Positions 1 through 13,435 of a DNA stretch of 64,000 bases are shown here, one piece after another. The position numbers were made by a program, and so were the translations under genes. The notes beneath the pieces were generated by a model. It was not told where the DNA came from and made no database searches. It saw nothing but the letters and a program-made list of their open reading frames with translations. This stretch comes from Combretum micranthum (taxonomy: Eukaryota > Streptophyta > Magnoliopsida > Myrtales > Combretaceae): positions 1-64,000 of the forward strand of contig JAMXBD010002820.1 of the NCBI GenBank assembly GCA_024138025.1, given 5' to 3'. Within the stretch, counting starts at the first letter, position 1. Each line of letters opens with the position of its first letter.

Positions 1-59
1 AGTTACGAGCACAATATCGGTCTAATGATCACGAGAATTTCACTTTAGAAGCGGTTGTT

Positions 60-82
60 TCTCTCTCTCTCTCTTCCCCTCC

Positions 83-125
<43 letters not shown>
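60..125. repeat. (CT)n microsatellite and 42-base poly(C) tract
   Basis: A short CT repeat (about 60-75) is followed after a few bases by an uninterrupted run of 42 C (84-125) and then another short CT stretch. The run is low complexity and non-coding; a minus-strand reading frame through it only gives poly-glycine. It could form G-quadruplexes on the minus strand, and its length may not be exact because homopolymers of this size are error-prone in sequencing and assembly. Confidence 0.95.
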
Positions 126-127
<2 letters not shown>

Positions 128-973
128 TCTTGGTCTATGAATTTTCCACATATATAGGTTTCATTTGTCTTCAATAGTTGTACCTTCCATGTCTTGTATA
201 TCTTAAATATTTTGTATTCAAATTCGAAAATGTTCATTTGTAACTGTTGTCCATTGTTCAATTCAATAATCGATCATATTTGAATTGAAAAAGTATCTAC
301 TTATTGTGAAAGATGGCGTTATAATATTTCTCATTGAATTATTTTATAATTGAAATATTCTTCTTGGTCGATCAATATCTTCTACCTTTATGTCTTCAAA
401 GTCTTCATGTAATGGAGTTGAATTTTCAAAGTTGCAGGAGCTTATAAAACAAATCTTCATAAATTTTCATTAAATTCAAAATTCAAAGAATTTTATCGAT
501 CTGACTTGATTCCCTGTGTACTATATTCCTATTTAATAAAACATATGAATACATTACCAAATGCATCTATCTTTTGGAGTTGGGCCTTGAAAACTTGTTT
601 AATGATTTGATTCAATTTCTAATCATTTTGCGGTACACTCGTGTCTTGTTCTTGGTAAACCAATATCTTTTGGAATTCCTTTTAGGTTGTCTTTTCCTTG
701 GTTGTTTTTCTAGTATACTTTCTAGAGTTCCTTTTGGGTATAACTTATCTTGATTTGCTTTTCCAGTATAGTTCCTTCTGGGTTGTCTTTTTCTTCTAAC
801 ATTCTTAACATCAAAATGATGTCCAATCCTCTGGGTAATCTGATACTTATTTATTTCTTTAATTTTTCAAATTACTAAACACTTAATAGATTCATTAGCA
901 ATTCCTTTACCTTTTTGTTATTATGAAAACTTCTTTATAGAGTTTAACCCATGTAACAAATAAATTATAACGT

Positions 974-1007
<34 letters not shown>

Positions 1008-3110
1008 CTGTATGTATAAAAATCCATGCGACATACAACATGCGTTATATATAATTTATATTTATGAGGGTTAACATCGGACTTGGTACTTGAAATTTCC
1101 CCAAATGTATAATCTTTTAACTAGACTTTAAAGTAGTCAATCTAATACTTAATTAAAGTTTCATGTTCATTAATACTACGAGATCTAACAAAGTTAAATC
1201 TCTTTGCTGATCTAGTACTTCAAATAAACGTGGAAGTGACATGTATTAAGTTGTTAACAAAAAATTAGAAAATTAGACAATTAAACAAACAGATTAATAT
1301 TTATATCATCAAATTAAACAATAAATTAAGTAGATTAACTCTCAACAATTTTAGTGTGTGTCTTGATCTACCTACTTAATCGTTTAATTTTTATTTTTTT
1401 ATTGGCTGTTTGACACGAGTTTCTTTCTAATTTACTCGAAGTGGTAGCTTAGCAATCGAAGTTTTTTTTTAATTAAGTTAGTATTAATGAACATAATACT
1501 TTAATTAGGCAATAAATTACTATTTTAAAATTAAAGTTGTTAATTTTACACTTGGAGAAAGTCTATGCACTACAAGTGACATTAATTCTACTTTATATGT
1601 ACTGCGTATGTTATATATATGTGTATTATATATAATTTACACGCTTTATATATGCTCGATATATAGTCTATATTTTATATAGATATTTATATGATAAGTT
1701 ATATGTATAATTTTTTATGTAACACGTAAATCATATATTTATAACCTATAGGTTTTATATATGTGTTTGTGGTCTTTGTAATTGTTGTAGATATTTATTT
1801 TAAATGTTATATGATCTATAAATGTTATGCATATATATGTATATACATTTTATATAGTAAATACATTGAAGGTATGTTATTATATACATTATATATTTAT
1901 CGAGCCAATAGTTTTATTAATTTGTAATTTAGTTTAGGCTAAATAGTCATGGTATTTAATTTTTTTATTCCCACCGGAGAGAGAATATAAAGGAAATAGA
2001 AAAATTACTCGGAGTGAATATTCATAATCCATTTTGTAAGTGAATAATGTAATATATTATATTTTGGGAATTGTTATTTTATTCCTTCTTTATTACCTCC
2101 ATTTAAATGGGCAATAAGGTTAAAATTTTCATGGGTTAGGTCAAATGGAATGGGCAATGTATACAAAATTCTATAAAAAAAGGCCCTAAAATTCCTTTGT
2201 AACAATCTTTAATAAGGCCTTTATTATCTGATCTCCTACTTATTTCATTGGTCACTCCATCACAATTAATTTAAATCCATTAAGCTATGGTTGAGGCTAT
2301 CATCTACGTTTCAAATGATTGCCACTCATGGGTTCTCTCTCTTGTTGAAGGTTTGATCATTGACTTATGATACTTAGCCTTTCTTGCACTTTTATTCACT
2401 TTCAACCGACGTGTTATAAGCTTAATTCAAAAAATTTCCTAAAGTCATTTGAATGATTTAAGGAAAATCATAGGTTTTTATTTTAATCGCATGTTTAAAA
2501 CACATGATATATAATCTCATTCTCCTTCTCAAGTAGCCTATACCATGATTCTACATTCATTCTCCTCCTCTATAACTTACACCATATAGGTGAACCATCA
2601 TAGAAGCTTTTTATAGAAGAAACTAGGCTTTTGGCACAATAATGGCTTAACAAATCTAGTCTTATATATAAGAAAAGGGATACTCCTCCTTTCTTTCCCT
2701 AGCTCATAGTATGTAGACCATCTTGTCATCTATTCATTTGGGTCGTTCATCATAATTTGCTCCTTTAAGTCTTAATCATTCATATCCAAGCAAATATTTC
2801 CCAATGAGATTATTTGGTTCGTTAAGCAAGGGAAAATTCTAACCCAACTAATTAATTCCCTTTAGGCTTATGAAAAAAGGCAACTTTTCACAACCTTTGA
2901 AAATAAGGCCATAAATTCAACTTTGAACTAGTCCATTCTTACACCACTTGTCAAACTCAAAACTTACTTCTTCATTTATCTTGTGACAAACAAACTTTTG
3001 GTTTAGTCACTCATTTGCTTTCCCAAGATGTTTGAATAATATTGAACCTATTTTCTATAAAATTTAGTACCATCAAATCGATGCTTTGCCTTGAATAACA
3101 AGGACATACA
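126..3110. other. AT-rich intergenic sequence
   Basis: No gene or recognisable transposon domain was found on either strand. The stretch has many stop codons in all frames, long AT runs (notably 1,600-1,900, rich in TATATA steps) and one CA microsatellite. The part around 2,250-3,050 is less AT-rich and could be an old decayed repeat, but I could not match it to a family. Confidence 0.6.
975..1006. repeat. (CA)16 microsatellite
   Basis: A perfect dinucleotide CA repeat of 16 units, read directly from the sequence, in non-coding DNA. Confidence 0.97.
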
Positions 3111-3117
3111 CAAAATT

Positions 3118-3655
3118 AAAGGGTTGCAAATGAGTTAAGCTGGCCATGACCTACTCGAGTTTGGCCGAGGTTGTTTAGCAAACAAGCTGAACTTAAGCTT
3201 AAAATAAAACTCCTTAGTTAAATAAGTCATGTCTGAGTTTTTGTTTAGGCTCACAAACCATCCCATGAACAAACTCATTATAGGCTCGCAAATAAACTTG
3301 TTCAGAAATTTTCTAATATATATCATTTATTATATAGGATTATTTATATCTATATGTTAATATAATATTGCGTATATAATTATTTATATTAATAATATAC
3401 AAGTATGATATAGTATTATAATAAATCAAAAGCTAAAAAGCCTAAGCTCAAGCTCGTTAAAGTCAAATTGGTCTATGAGTTGAGTTTAGGTGTGCGAATC
3501 CTTAACAAGCTCAAGCTTGAGCTTGTTTTTTTAATGCCCATGCTTGGTGAAAGCTTAGCTTTGCTTAGGCTCTTTAATTTTTTAAGCAATTTGAACCGAT
3601 CCTTCAAAAGTCAACTCAGCTCGGCTCCTTTGAAGTCATGCAAAATTGTATGAGT
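3118..3655. repeat. Degenerate repeat rich in AAGCTCAAGCTTGAGCTT
   Basis: The stretch begins with GGGTTGCAAATGAG and contains repeated blocks of the type AGCTCAAGCTTGAGCTTG and GGCTCGCAAA at both ends around an AT-rich middle (3,310-3,430). The ends are roughly complementary to each other. Such sequences are common in plants as non-autonomous, probably hAT-like elements, but no target-site duplication could be set here, so the class is an inference. A related block lies at about 22,860-23,300. Confidence 0.4.
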
Positions 3656-4535
3656 GGAGGGGAAACCATAATTGAGTTAATATTATAGTTATCTATATGT
3701 ATCCAAGTATTATTGAAACTGTATTAGGTATGAAAATTTCTTTAAAAAATCGTTAAGGTGTTTGGTGTATTTCATAAGAGATTATATGTATATTTATTAA
3801 AATATAATTATTAATTTACAAAAAAAAAAATTAATACATGAGATCTATACAAGTTTTGTTTTCAGTAAAAAACAATCTAAAAAACATTTTAGTAAAACAG
3901 GTGTTTGATAATCCATTACATTAATTGGAGAAAAATGTAATTAACTCAAGTTATACAATTAGTATCCCTTACCAATACTTTATAGATGGGATAAAAACAT
4001 TTTATAATATAGATAGTTTAATTATTATTTATGGTGTATTATGAATAAAAAATAATTGTTTAGAAGAATATATATTAATATAATTTTATAATGGAAAATT
4101 TAACTCTATTAGATATTGTAAAAAAATTAAAAAAAGAAAGAGAAAATAGTGAATATCCACCTAATTGACGCATATTGCAAAAGAAAATTGCAATAAAAAA
4201 AAGCGTTTTATCAATACACTATGTTTAACATTATGTGATGATTTACTTTTTAAGATATACATATAATAGATGTATTTCTTATTTTTTTAAATTTGAAAAA
4301 AATTAATTTTTTCCTAGCTGGCCTTTATTGTCCTCCTCTAAACCCGCCCATGTCGATTAGTTTAACCTATAAGGAATTTCCTCTCTTTACATTTCATATG
4401 GGTTTTATCAAATAAGTCTTATTCCTGTCTCAAAAGTGTTGAATCATGTGGAGGTTAAAATCTTATTTTAATGAGAAAATGTATTGCATAAATACTCTAC
4501 AACTTAGTTAAGTTACATCTAATAAACAAAAACTT
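3656..4535. other. AT-rich intergenic sequence
   Basis: No gene or recognisable repeat domain was seen; AT-rich with short A and T runs. Confidence 0.6.
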
Positions 4536-4539
4536 GTTT

Positions 4540-5340
4540 GCAATCTGTTTGGGCTTTGTTATGTTTGCGTTTTTGTTTTTGTGCTTATTGTTGCAGATGG
4601 CTTCAAGCACGTTTTAGGCCCTGAATTATTTGGAATCTCTCAAAGCTCAAAACACAAAAGTTATATAGCTCTCTCTAAGTTTTCCATAACATCTTGAATT
4701 GCCTTAAGCAGAGTTTAGATGAGAAAGTTACAGCCAAAATACAAAACAGTATGGAATTGGCCAGAGGCAATAGCGGACCAAACCAAGCCCTCGACTTTGG
4801 GCTTGATTAGACTGACTTGCCGATGAAAAATGAACCGGTTCATCAGTATACTCTATCTGAGCCAAAAAATAACTGTTACAGACTTTTAATCCGACCATTG
4901 GTGATTGTTTTAAGGGGCAATGACTAGCTTGCTTTGAGAGATTATAAATAGAGTGACTGGGGTGTTTTTATGTGAGAGAGTAGAACTTAATAGAATGATA
5001 TTATGTGAAAATACTCTCTCAAATTGTATTTAGTTTTGTTAAGTGAATAGTGTCAGAGTGAGATTAGTGAGGTAATAATGTAAGGTACTATTCGCATGTG
5101 TTGTTCGAGTGTTTTAGTGAAGTCCTCATGTGTTGAGCTATTTGAGTAAAGTCCTATATGTATATAAGCATTTGTGAAGTCCTTAGTTTTGAGGCAAATG
5201 TAAAGTCCTTTATTGTGAGACATTATTGTGAAGTCATCTTTGTGATGCATTATTTGTTGAATGAAACGCGTGAAGTCTCCTCGAGTGAGGCAATTGCGAA
5301 CCGTGGAGATTAGAAGGCGGATTGAACTCCATGTTATATA
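4540..5340 (+). repeat. Copia-type LTR remnant with AAGTCCT tandem units
   Basis: This block has the look of a plant Ty1/copia LTR: a TATA-like ATAAATAGAGTG at about 4,945, a following transcribed-looking leader, then a series of degenerate units of about 30 bp built around GTGAAGTCCT or GTAAAGTCCT (at least six between 5,112 and 5,292). The same kind of units occurs, inverted, in the LTR split by copia B (about 52,280-52,450). No coding region follows, so it is a solo or truncated LTR; no clear ends or target duplication were found. Confidence 0.45.
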
Positions 5341-5649
5341 ACTGTATAATCTTTTCCTCCTTTATCTCCTTATTATTACTGTTATAATTGTATGAATTGA
5401 GCAAAATTAGCAAAAGAGATAATGATTGGTTAAACGAGCTTAAAATCAATTTAAAAACCCTCCTTGTAGCTTTGGCTTCCACACTTGCATGTAAAATCCT
5501 AATTGTTTTTAACTTTCAACAAAAGGTTCATTAAGCACCAGCCAAGACCCCTTTTCTCCTTTCCATGCTACCTAATGTTGGTCTCCTTCTCTACTCTAAA
5601 GACCCTTAAAGTAAATCCCTATTGAATCGTTTCAGTTTTAATAGTATTT

Positions 5650-6740
5650 CATTCATCATGCTTTCAGGTATCAAAAGTATCGATATCTTCTACCTAGCCA
5701 TGCTAAAAAATTATGATTTCCATTGTGTTAATATTCTCTTTACTTTTTCAACAATGCAAACAAGATTTTAGCTTGTTAAATTTCAAAAAACTTTCACAAA
5801 GGAATCCTAAATATTTATGCATACCCATTCCTTAAGTCAATATGTAAGATTCGACTAATTTGATGTTTGACTTCCGTGCTTGTGTTTTTGGAGAAGTGAT
5901 TCATGATGTATTATTATTTACTTTCTATCTTAAGAGTGTTCCTAATATTTGTATTGCATATCTCATGATTTTTACATTTTGTATGTTTGTCTCCCCAAAA
6001 AATAGTAAATTATCAACTAAAAACATATTTGATAACTTCAAATCCAACCCATTTTATTTTGATGTCTCCACACTACAAATCAAGTAAAATTCAATAGTTT
6101 GACTCATCATCTCTATCACGAGGCCAAGTAGGTATCAGGATATAAGCAAAAGCCAACAATGTGAATCCATTTGCTAAGACAGTTTAATGCTATGACGGTG
6201 TTTTTCACAAAATCTCATTTTATGTTTTTGTGATAGGAGGATGTTAACATTATTCTATTAAATAACACTAACAATTCATAGTTGCAAGGTAGAAACCAAC
6301 AATTGGAATATGTTTTATAAGAAAGTTTAATGCAACGAGGGTATTTCACATAAAATGCCATTCTACCAGGCCATAAACCTTTTCTATATCTAGTTGTACC
6401 ACCATCTAACTTTTTGAGTCTCTCTTTTTCTCCAATAATGCATAAGCTCCTGAAAGAGGATCATATTATCCCTTATTGATCTACCTGAGATGAAACTTGA
6501 TTACTCTAGATTGATTATTTCATCGAGAAAGGGTCTTAATCAATTCACCAAACAATTTCATAATGATTTTGTAGATGGTAGTACAAACATTATTAGGCAA
6601 GAAATCCTTCATTTTATTCTCTCCTATGTTCTTTGATATGAGAGCAACAAGAGCTTGGTGCATCTCTATAAACATTATTTCCTTTTTTTTTTTTCTGTTT
6701 TTTTCTTTTTCAATGCTATGGTATAGGAGCAAATAGTTTT
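5650..6740 (-). pseudogene. LINE (non-LTR) reverse transcriptase fragment
   Basis: Read on the minus strand, several frames joined by frameshifts give the order of motifs of a plant L1-type reverse transcriptase. First, at 6,520-6,660, comes a stretch like the 'IPK...IKDFRPISLCNVVYKIISK' block (here ALISKNIGENKMKDFLP and CTTIYKIIMKLF). Next is LDIEKVYGLVEWHF at about 6,340-6,380, then MFLVDNLLFFGE at about 5,990-6,030 in the place of the FADD catalytic box, then HKYLGF at about 5,810. The catalytic DD is replaced by DN and there are many stops. It is a 5'- and 3'-truncated relic on the opposite strand to the LINE in the right half of the window. Confidence 0.6.
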
Positions 6741-6999
6741 ACCTACAACATCGCAATAATCTTTAGAAAAGTAATAATAGCCATCAACACTAGAGTTTTA
6801 TGCCTTTCGATACTCTACATTGCTTTCTTTATCTTTTCATCCATAATTCTCTTATATAAGATCCTTTTCAAATTCTCTTGACAAGCAATGCCTAATATTT
6901 TCCCATGCAAAACCATTCATGGTGTTAAAACTTTTTTCCTCTAGTACAAAAAAATACAAAAATTTTTGAGATTACTCCCTTAATTCTTGTTCCCTTTCG

Positions 7000-7032
<33 letters not shown>

Positions 7033-8240
7033 AGTATATTATAATTTGGATTTTTTCATAGTTGTCAAAATCTCAATTTTACTATCTACTCAAGTGTATA
7101 GAATTAGTAATATCGTATAAAATTATACAAAATTAGTAAAATCGTAAACATATAGAATCGTATATTTAAATTTATAATTCTACCTAAAGTTTGTATTTTA
7201 TCAAATTTCCGTCCATTTTAATTAAGCGAAAAATATATAAAATCATAAACTCGTAGAATCATATATTTGACTCGTGATATTGACAACTTTGCATGACATA
7301 TTTATACGATGAGACTCTAATCTTACTTCTCCTAAGAATTTCATGTGAAAAATCAATTTGTTAGGTATTCAAAGAAATACTAATAAGATTTCAACATTTA
7401 TGGTAATAAATTAAGTAATTTTCAGAACAATCATGCTAAAATTTGCGGTTATTTATACGCTATGTGTGTATAATATGTAGCAAATAAGAGCCATAAATCT
7501 TTTTTTTTTTTAATGTTTATCAATAACTAGTGCTGGAGTTTTAAAATTGACATCAAACTCTTTCCTTTTAACCTCCTCACTCATCAACTTATCTTTATAT
7601 CTTGTCGGTGAGCTTTCTTTTTGAAGTAAGATTAGTAATAAATACTAGACATGGACTCCGATTTCTCCCATATAAATTTTATATTTTCTTGACCAATATG
7701 ATGAACATTATTATCCATCTATTGTGAGATATAAACAACATAATGTATTTATGTATAAACACTCAATCTTAGTTAAATTTATCCTTTATATTTGCATTAT
7801 CACAACCTATTAGTGTATACAAATTTTACCATATAAAAAATCTTCCATCAACAACTTCCAAATATAATGTTTTGAAGTATTTAATTTTATTTTTATCAGA
7901 TTTCGAATGATTTTACCGTGCTTGTAGTACTTAAAAAACCTTTTCTTTTCCTATTCTGACCGTTAAACCATTTGCTAAAAAATAATGCTACTTTTTACAT
8001 TAATGTTATGATTGGTACATGAGAACCTAGTATAGAATTATTATTCCACATTCCATTCTTATTCTCCTAATATATTTTTAAAAGTTGTAATTGTGAATCC
8101 TAAGAATCGGCGTGATTTCAAAAGGAAATGACAATTTCATTATATTCTTAATAATGATTATTACTATAATTATACTATATTCATGATGAATTCAAATAGA
8201 GAAATAGGTTTATTATTCTATCATTAATTTTATTACAATC
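6741..8240. other. AT-rich intergenic sequence with a (TA)n tract
   Basis: No gene seen. A TA dinucleotide run lies at 7,001-7,026. The first 150 bp may be the 5' continuation of the minus-strand LINE relic, but no motif supports it. Frames are closed throughout. Confidence 0.55.
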
Positions 8241-11200
8241 TATTGCATTCCAAATGAATTCTTGGAATCTCTGAAAAATAAAATAGAAGAAACCATGAGA
8301 TTGGAGCTTGTTGTTCTTAGCAAACCTAGTAAAACTATTCCATCATTAAAACTTCACCAAAACAACAGACATTTAACATGCCAAATAAATCGATTTGTAA
8401 ACCTGCGGAAACGCATTCAACAAATAACCGGGAAGGGTGGTAAAGATTGAACATATAGTTACTTTTATAATACCCTGTACCCTAAGCCAAGTGTCAAAGG
8501 TTTGTCACAATCGGAATTTTAATAAACAATCCAATCATAGAGATGTAAAGTCGCTCCATCAAACTAGTTTCCCCTCTTGTGATTTCGTAAAAGCACGTGA
8601 AGGAAGACCACGACTATAGTTCTTAATTCCTTTTCTTGAATACTGCCGCCGCAGATGCACTTGACTAAAGTGCCTTTCACTTCTTTTTCGTTTTTATTAT
8701 TATTATTATTCGTTTATGATCAAGGTTATATCTTAGGTAGTGTTTGGTTGGTATAAATTTATGCAATTAGATTGTTCAAAATTTCAAATCTTGATTGTTG
8801 TTATTTAAGATTACTAGATAAATTTGAAAGAAAAATAATACTATATGGATGATAAGACAAAACAACTATTTATTAAACAAATTAACCCTTTTTATAGGAT
8901 TTTTGTATTATACTCATATTTACGGTATACGAAAATCATTATCTAATATCATGTATATTAAATACAGTACAAGTGAATTATGCAGCAAAATATTTTGTAT
9001 CCTGTGTTATTTAGTTTCTATTTTCTTATTCAATTCTTGTATCGAAAACGCTGTCAAGTCTGATAAATGAGTAGCGATACAATACAATGGAGCTGTTTTG
9101 ATAGTAGTGTTGGTAGTTGCGATGGTGGAAGCGAGTGGTAGTGGAAGGAAGCGGCGGTCTTGATAAAGGCCGAAAGCCGTGGGATACCACAGATGACAGG
9201 GCATGTATGCGCCCTATCATGTACATCAAAAATTGAGTTTCCTAGTTTCTCTTTTCATGATCATCTACGAGGATGACAATCCGAAAAAAGCAAGATAAGG
9301 ACGTGATGACTCACTGTGTGGATAATTCATCAAAAGTCCTATCTTGCCAACTTGCTCCAGGGCGAAAGTGGGATTTTATTTTATTTTATTTTGTTTTTAA
9401 AACCTCTAAATAGATTTACCTCTTTATATATTATGAAAATATGTTCTAAACTTTGGTAAATTTAATAAATTACTTAAAAATGTTAAAATAGTACCATGGG
9501 CGGAAATATCTGTCATTAAATATTCAAGTGTATTTTACCGATTCTTAAATTTTAATTTAAATTTAATCTTTTTCTCAACTTAATAAATACTTTTATATCA
9601 TTGATTTATTAAAATATAAAAAAGATATTTGCCACATTTAAACGTTTAAAAAGTATTTTCATATTAGAATCTGAATTCAGCCTCTTTTTCCCCGCTTTTT
9701 CTCTTAATCTAATATTGAAGTATTAACGAAGGCCATTATCGTTACATTATGGACCTGGCGCCATGTCTCACCATTTCTTCAACAATGTGGACAACAGCAG
9801 AGGATTTAAAGCCTGTTTCATGCTCCGTTCGTGAGTCCCAGGTCAAGGGTCTCTAAAGGCTTGGTTAATACACTACATATAATATATCGGTGAATAAGTG
9901 TCGGTTATTATTTGAGAAATAATTATTTATTATTTTTTATATATTAAAATGTGATCGATAGTTATTCACTATATGTGTATAATCGAAGTTATGAATTAGC
10001 TAATAAACATTTTATCCTTTGGTGTAGGTTTATAAAACTTTGATCGGATCTTTCATATTTTTGGATTCTTTTATTACAGGATAAGAAAAGTTTTTTCATG
10101 CTGTTTTATTTGTGTCATCATTTATTTAAAATTTTATTTTAAAAATCTGTTAATAATATAGATAAATTAAAATATATATATATGTGCTTTTGCAAACTTT
10201 ACAGATAAACAAGAGGGATTTTTAAGCGAAAAAAGTTGTTTGCAAAGATCAAATCAATGGTTTATTTATTGGTATTCTTTCTTAAGGTTAGGGTTAAGCT
10301 CACTGTTCCAACTTGAAACAGTGCACAAAATCAACGTGTAGAAAACAGTACCTGCATTGGTCGGTGTTGCAAACTGTAAATTTTGGTTTTTTTTTTTTTT
10401 TTTTATCAGTAGTTGTTGATACGATATTCGAGGGAGAAACGCTAGTGTGCTTGTTCTATATTATTTTAATGTTGTTTTCATAATTTTTAATAATATTTGT
10501 TGTTTTCCTAATCAAGTAACATCACCGTTCAACATCACCAGTAACCTAAGCCTCTAGATTCTTAGTCTTACCACATTTACATATATGTGTATTTTAGTTT
10601 TATTATATTACATATGTTCCATTTTGTTTTTCAAAAGTACAGATAATAATTAATATATATGTATTTACTAAATGCCTGTATTGTAATTATTATCCTAGTG
10701 GATCCATCAGAAGGACAAAAAGGAACTATTTACGGGTTTTTGTATGAGTTGCCGACAACTTGATATCGGTACTTGGGGAGCCACGCTGCAACTAAGGGTA
10801 TTCTTTGGTTGGAAGCCAACACACGTGGCGACCATCAAACACCAAACACCCAAGAATCAAACTCTTCCCATATCCCATCCCAAATCTCAGCATAATATTT
10901 GTGTGGACCGGGATAGATTGCTAAAAAAAAATCAGGTACGCATTTAATACATTTTGGACCTTTTCCTAACTCTTTTCTTTTCTTTATTTTTTAATTACAG
11001 CGAGAGAAGTTTCGAATCAAAAACTTATTACATAAAAAATTAAAAAAAAATACCATTAAATTATAAAATCATTAACTTCTCTTAACCTAATTTCAAATCT
11101 TTCGTTTAGCAAAATAAAATACTGAAAAGATAAATCACAAGAACTTTTAACCCACCTACCCCACCCCAAAAAAAAAAAAAAAAAAACTAAGCACAAATAT

Positions 11201-13260
11201 TTTTTCCTACAAAAATAATATAAAACTTCCTTTTCTGATATATAAAATTTATATTTTAAATCTTTTCCTTTAAAAATATATATTTTTTTTACTTTTTCAT
11301 TCTTCTTGAACCACCACATTTATTATCATTATAAAATTAAACATGTAGAGTGCATACTAAATAGTTTCATAAACATTGAATTTGAAATAGATATTGATAA
11401 AGTGAAAAGAAAGAAGAAAAAATCGAAAAAAAAAAAGGAAGGATTATGGTAAATACTTTTTCTTGGTAATTGTTCGAAATCATATATTTATCAAGAATAA
11501 GATGAAAAGAAAATGAAAAATACATATCTCTCAAAGGGTTTTTTAATGGCTCTGTTGATGGAACCATTAAACTTTAAATCTGATTATTAAAATTCTTATG
11601 GTATTAATTCTTAAAATATTTAATAATCTCATGATGAGTGGGAGGGTTGGCCAATGATATTATTTTGTTTAAAATTAAATACCTAATAAATCTTTATAAA
11701 GTTGAACTAATTACTTTATCATTTTTTATTGATTTATTTGTATAGTATTTTTTTTATTTGTATTTTATTTGTAAAATCTATATTTAAAAAAAATTATCTT
11801 ATTTATATCTGATATGTTTCTGTTTCATAATTATGATGAAGATAGTGAGTGGAGTATAAGAAATAGAAAGTAACAAATTATGTAGATTTAATAGAAAATG
11901 TCTGTTGGCAAAAAAAGAAAAGGAAAGTAAAAAAAATATTTTAAAAGTGTATTTTGTAAATTCAAGATATAATCCATATATACATGTTAGCATATTGGCC
12001 GCATAGACACATAGGGTCTTTATTAGTTGTTAATGAAAAAAAAAAAAAAAGTAGTCCCTAAACTATTATCTTTGACAAATTTTTTAATTGAGGATTTACC
12101 ATATGGAATAGTATTACAGTGGTCCCATATGCGGTACTATTTTTCCAATATGATCTATTTAAGATGAGTAGACTAATGGCTTATCTATTTTTTATTTGTT
12201 AATAACATGATTTCCTTAAATTTTTACATTTATATATGTCTTCATTTACTTGTGAAGAGGTCATGAAGAAATTTTTGGTTTCTCCATATATTGGTTTACT
12301 CGTAAAGCATTCAATTAACATTGAAAAGATTTATAATTCTTTAATTCTGCCTTGACTGAAATTACAGAAATTTTTAAGATACCATTTGATATCGGTGTGT
12401 CATCATCGGTCAATAAATTATCCAATACTATTTTTAATCATACTATTTTGACGTCATATTTGATTTATTAAAATAAAATAATATTAAGAAGTTGCATTTC
12501 TTTGTTTTATGATTGAGATGAAGAATAATAATTTTTTATGATAAAAGAAATAAATATAAATTATTTATTTATTTCATGAAATAAATATTTTTCATATTAA
12601 AACTTTTTACAAACCAAAAATAGCTATTTCACCGTAATACTAGTGCCATTCCAATGAAGAAATCCAAGTATTAAGTCACAAACATGATTGAACTCCTCGA
12701 CCGTTCACCTGACCGTGTTCCTTTTGGTTGCTAATGAATAACACGTTTAGAAATTAGGAGCAGACGCGTGATGTTGAATCGACAGTCTCGTCCCGTCAGA
12801 AGGTGCTTACTGTCTGCATCAGCCTGTCATCCAATCTTTATCATGTCCTAACTAATAAATATTTGACACATATTAAATAAATTAAAAAAATAAAAAATAA
12901 AAAAAACTTTTTGGTATTTTTATTTATTTATCGGGATACAATAAATACATAAACTTGAGACAATAAACTTTTTTCCCCTCCCGTCCTCGCACTTACTTAT
13001 TAGTTCCTAGTCAGTTGTAAAACATTATCGTCCAGTTTCAGATACGTACGATGCTGTCTTTTTATTTAGTGATAACTCGAACACCATTATCTAAGCCGAT
13101 CAATCAATCATTCAAAAGCTCCGGATTACAACTATAGTTTTTTTTCGCCCCTTCTTTTCCCTGAATTCCTGATATACTACTGGTTGTTCAACAGTAGCAC
13201 TGTGCTTGCTTATGGTTAAGTTAAAAGAGACTACAAAAACTAGGTTTTGGGGTTTAAACT
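8241..13260. other. Intergenic sequence, no gene supported
   Basis: Only short open frames occur, none with a recognisable domain or codon pattern. A few islands are less AT-rich and better mixed in composition (8,440-8,640; 9,060-9,370; 9,720-9,860; 10,740-10,900; 12,660-12,850) and might be old exons, regulatory sequence or decayed repeats. One carries a G-box core CACGTGGC at about 10,822. Nothing more can be claimed without comparison to transcripts. Confidence 0.5.
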
Positions 13261-13354
13261 TTAATAGTGATGGATGGCAGAAAGGGACATTGAGATGGGT
13301 CCAAGTTTTGAGTCATTAGGTTCAAGTACCATAACCACTGATAATTTAATTATG

Positions 13355-13381
13355 CCTCTCTCTCTCTCTCTCTCTCTCTCC
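13355..13381. repeat. (CT)n microsatellite
   Basis: A near-perfect CT dinucleotide tract followed by CACATATA-type repeats up to about 13,435. It creates an artificial serine/leucine-rich open frame on the plus strand and an arginine/glutamate-rich frame on the minus strand, neither of which is a gene. Confidence 0.95.
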
Positions 13382-13435
13382 TTAGTCTCTTTCTCTCTCT
13401 TACCCATATACACACATATATACACATATACATGC

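Noticed and set aside
40..261. Minus-strand open frame with a glycine run
   Set aside because: It is translated from the poly(C)/CT tract; no protein-like composition outside it.
9007..9229. Overlapping minus-strand open frames
   Set aside because: Short, no domain, overlapping in two frames; the sequence is only a less AT-rich island.
10744..10947. 67-codon open frame with a G-box core
   Set aside because: No recognised protein, no flanking splice or leader evidence; the CACGTGGC core alone is not enough to call a promoter.
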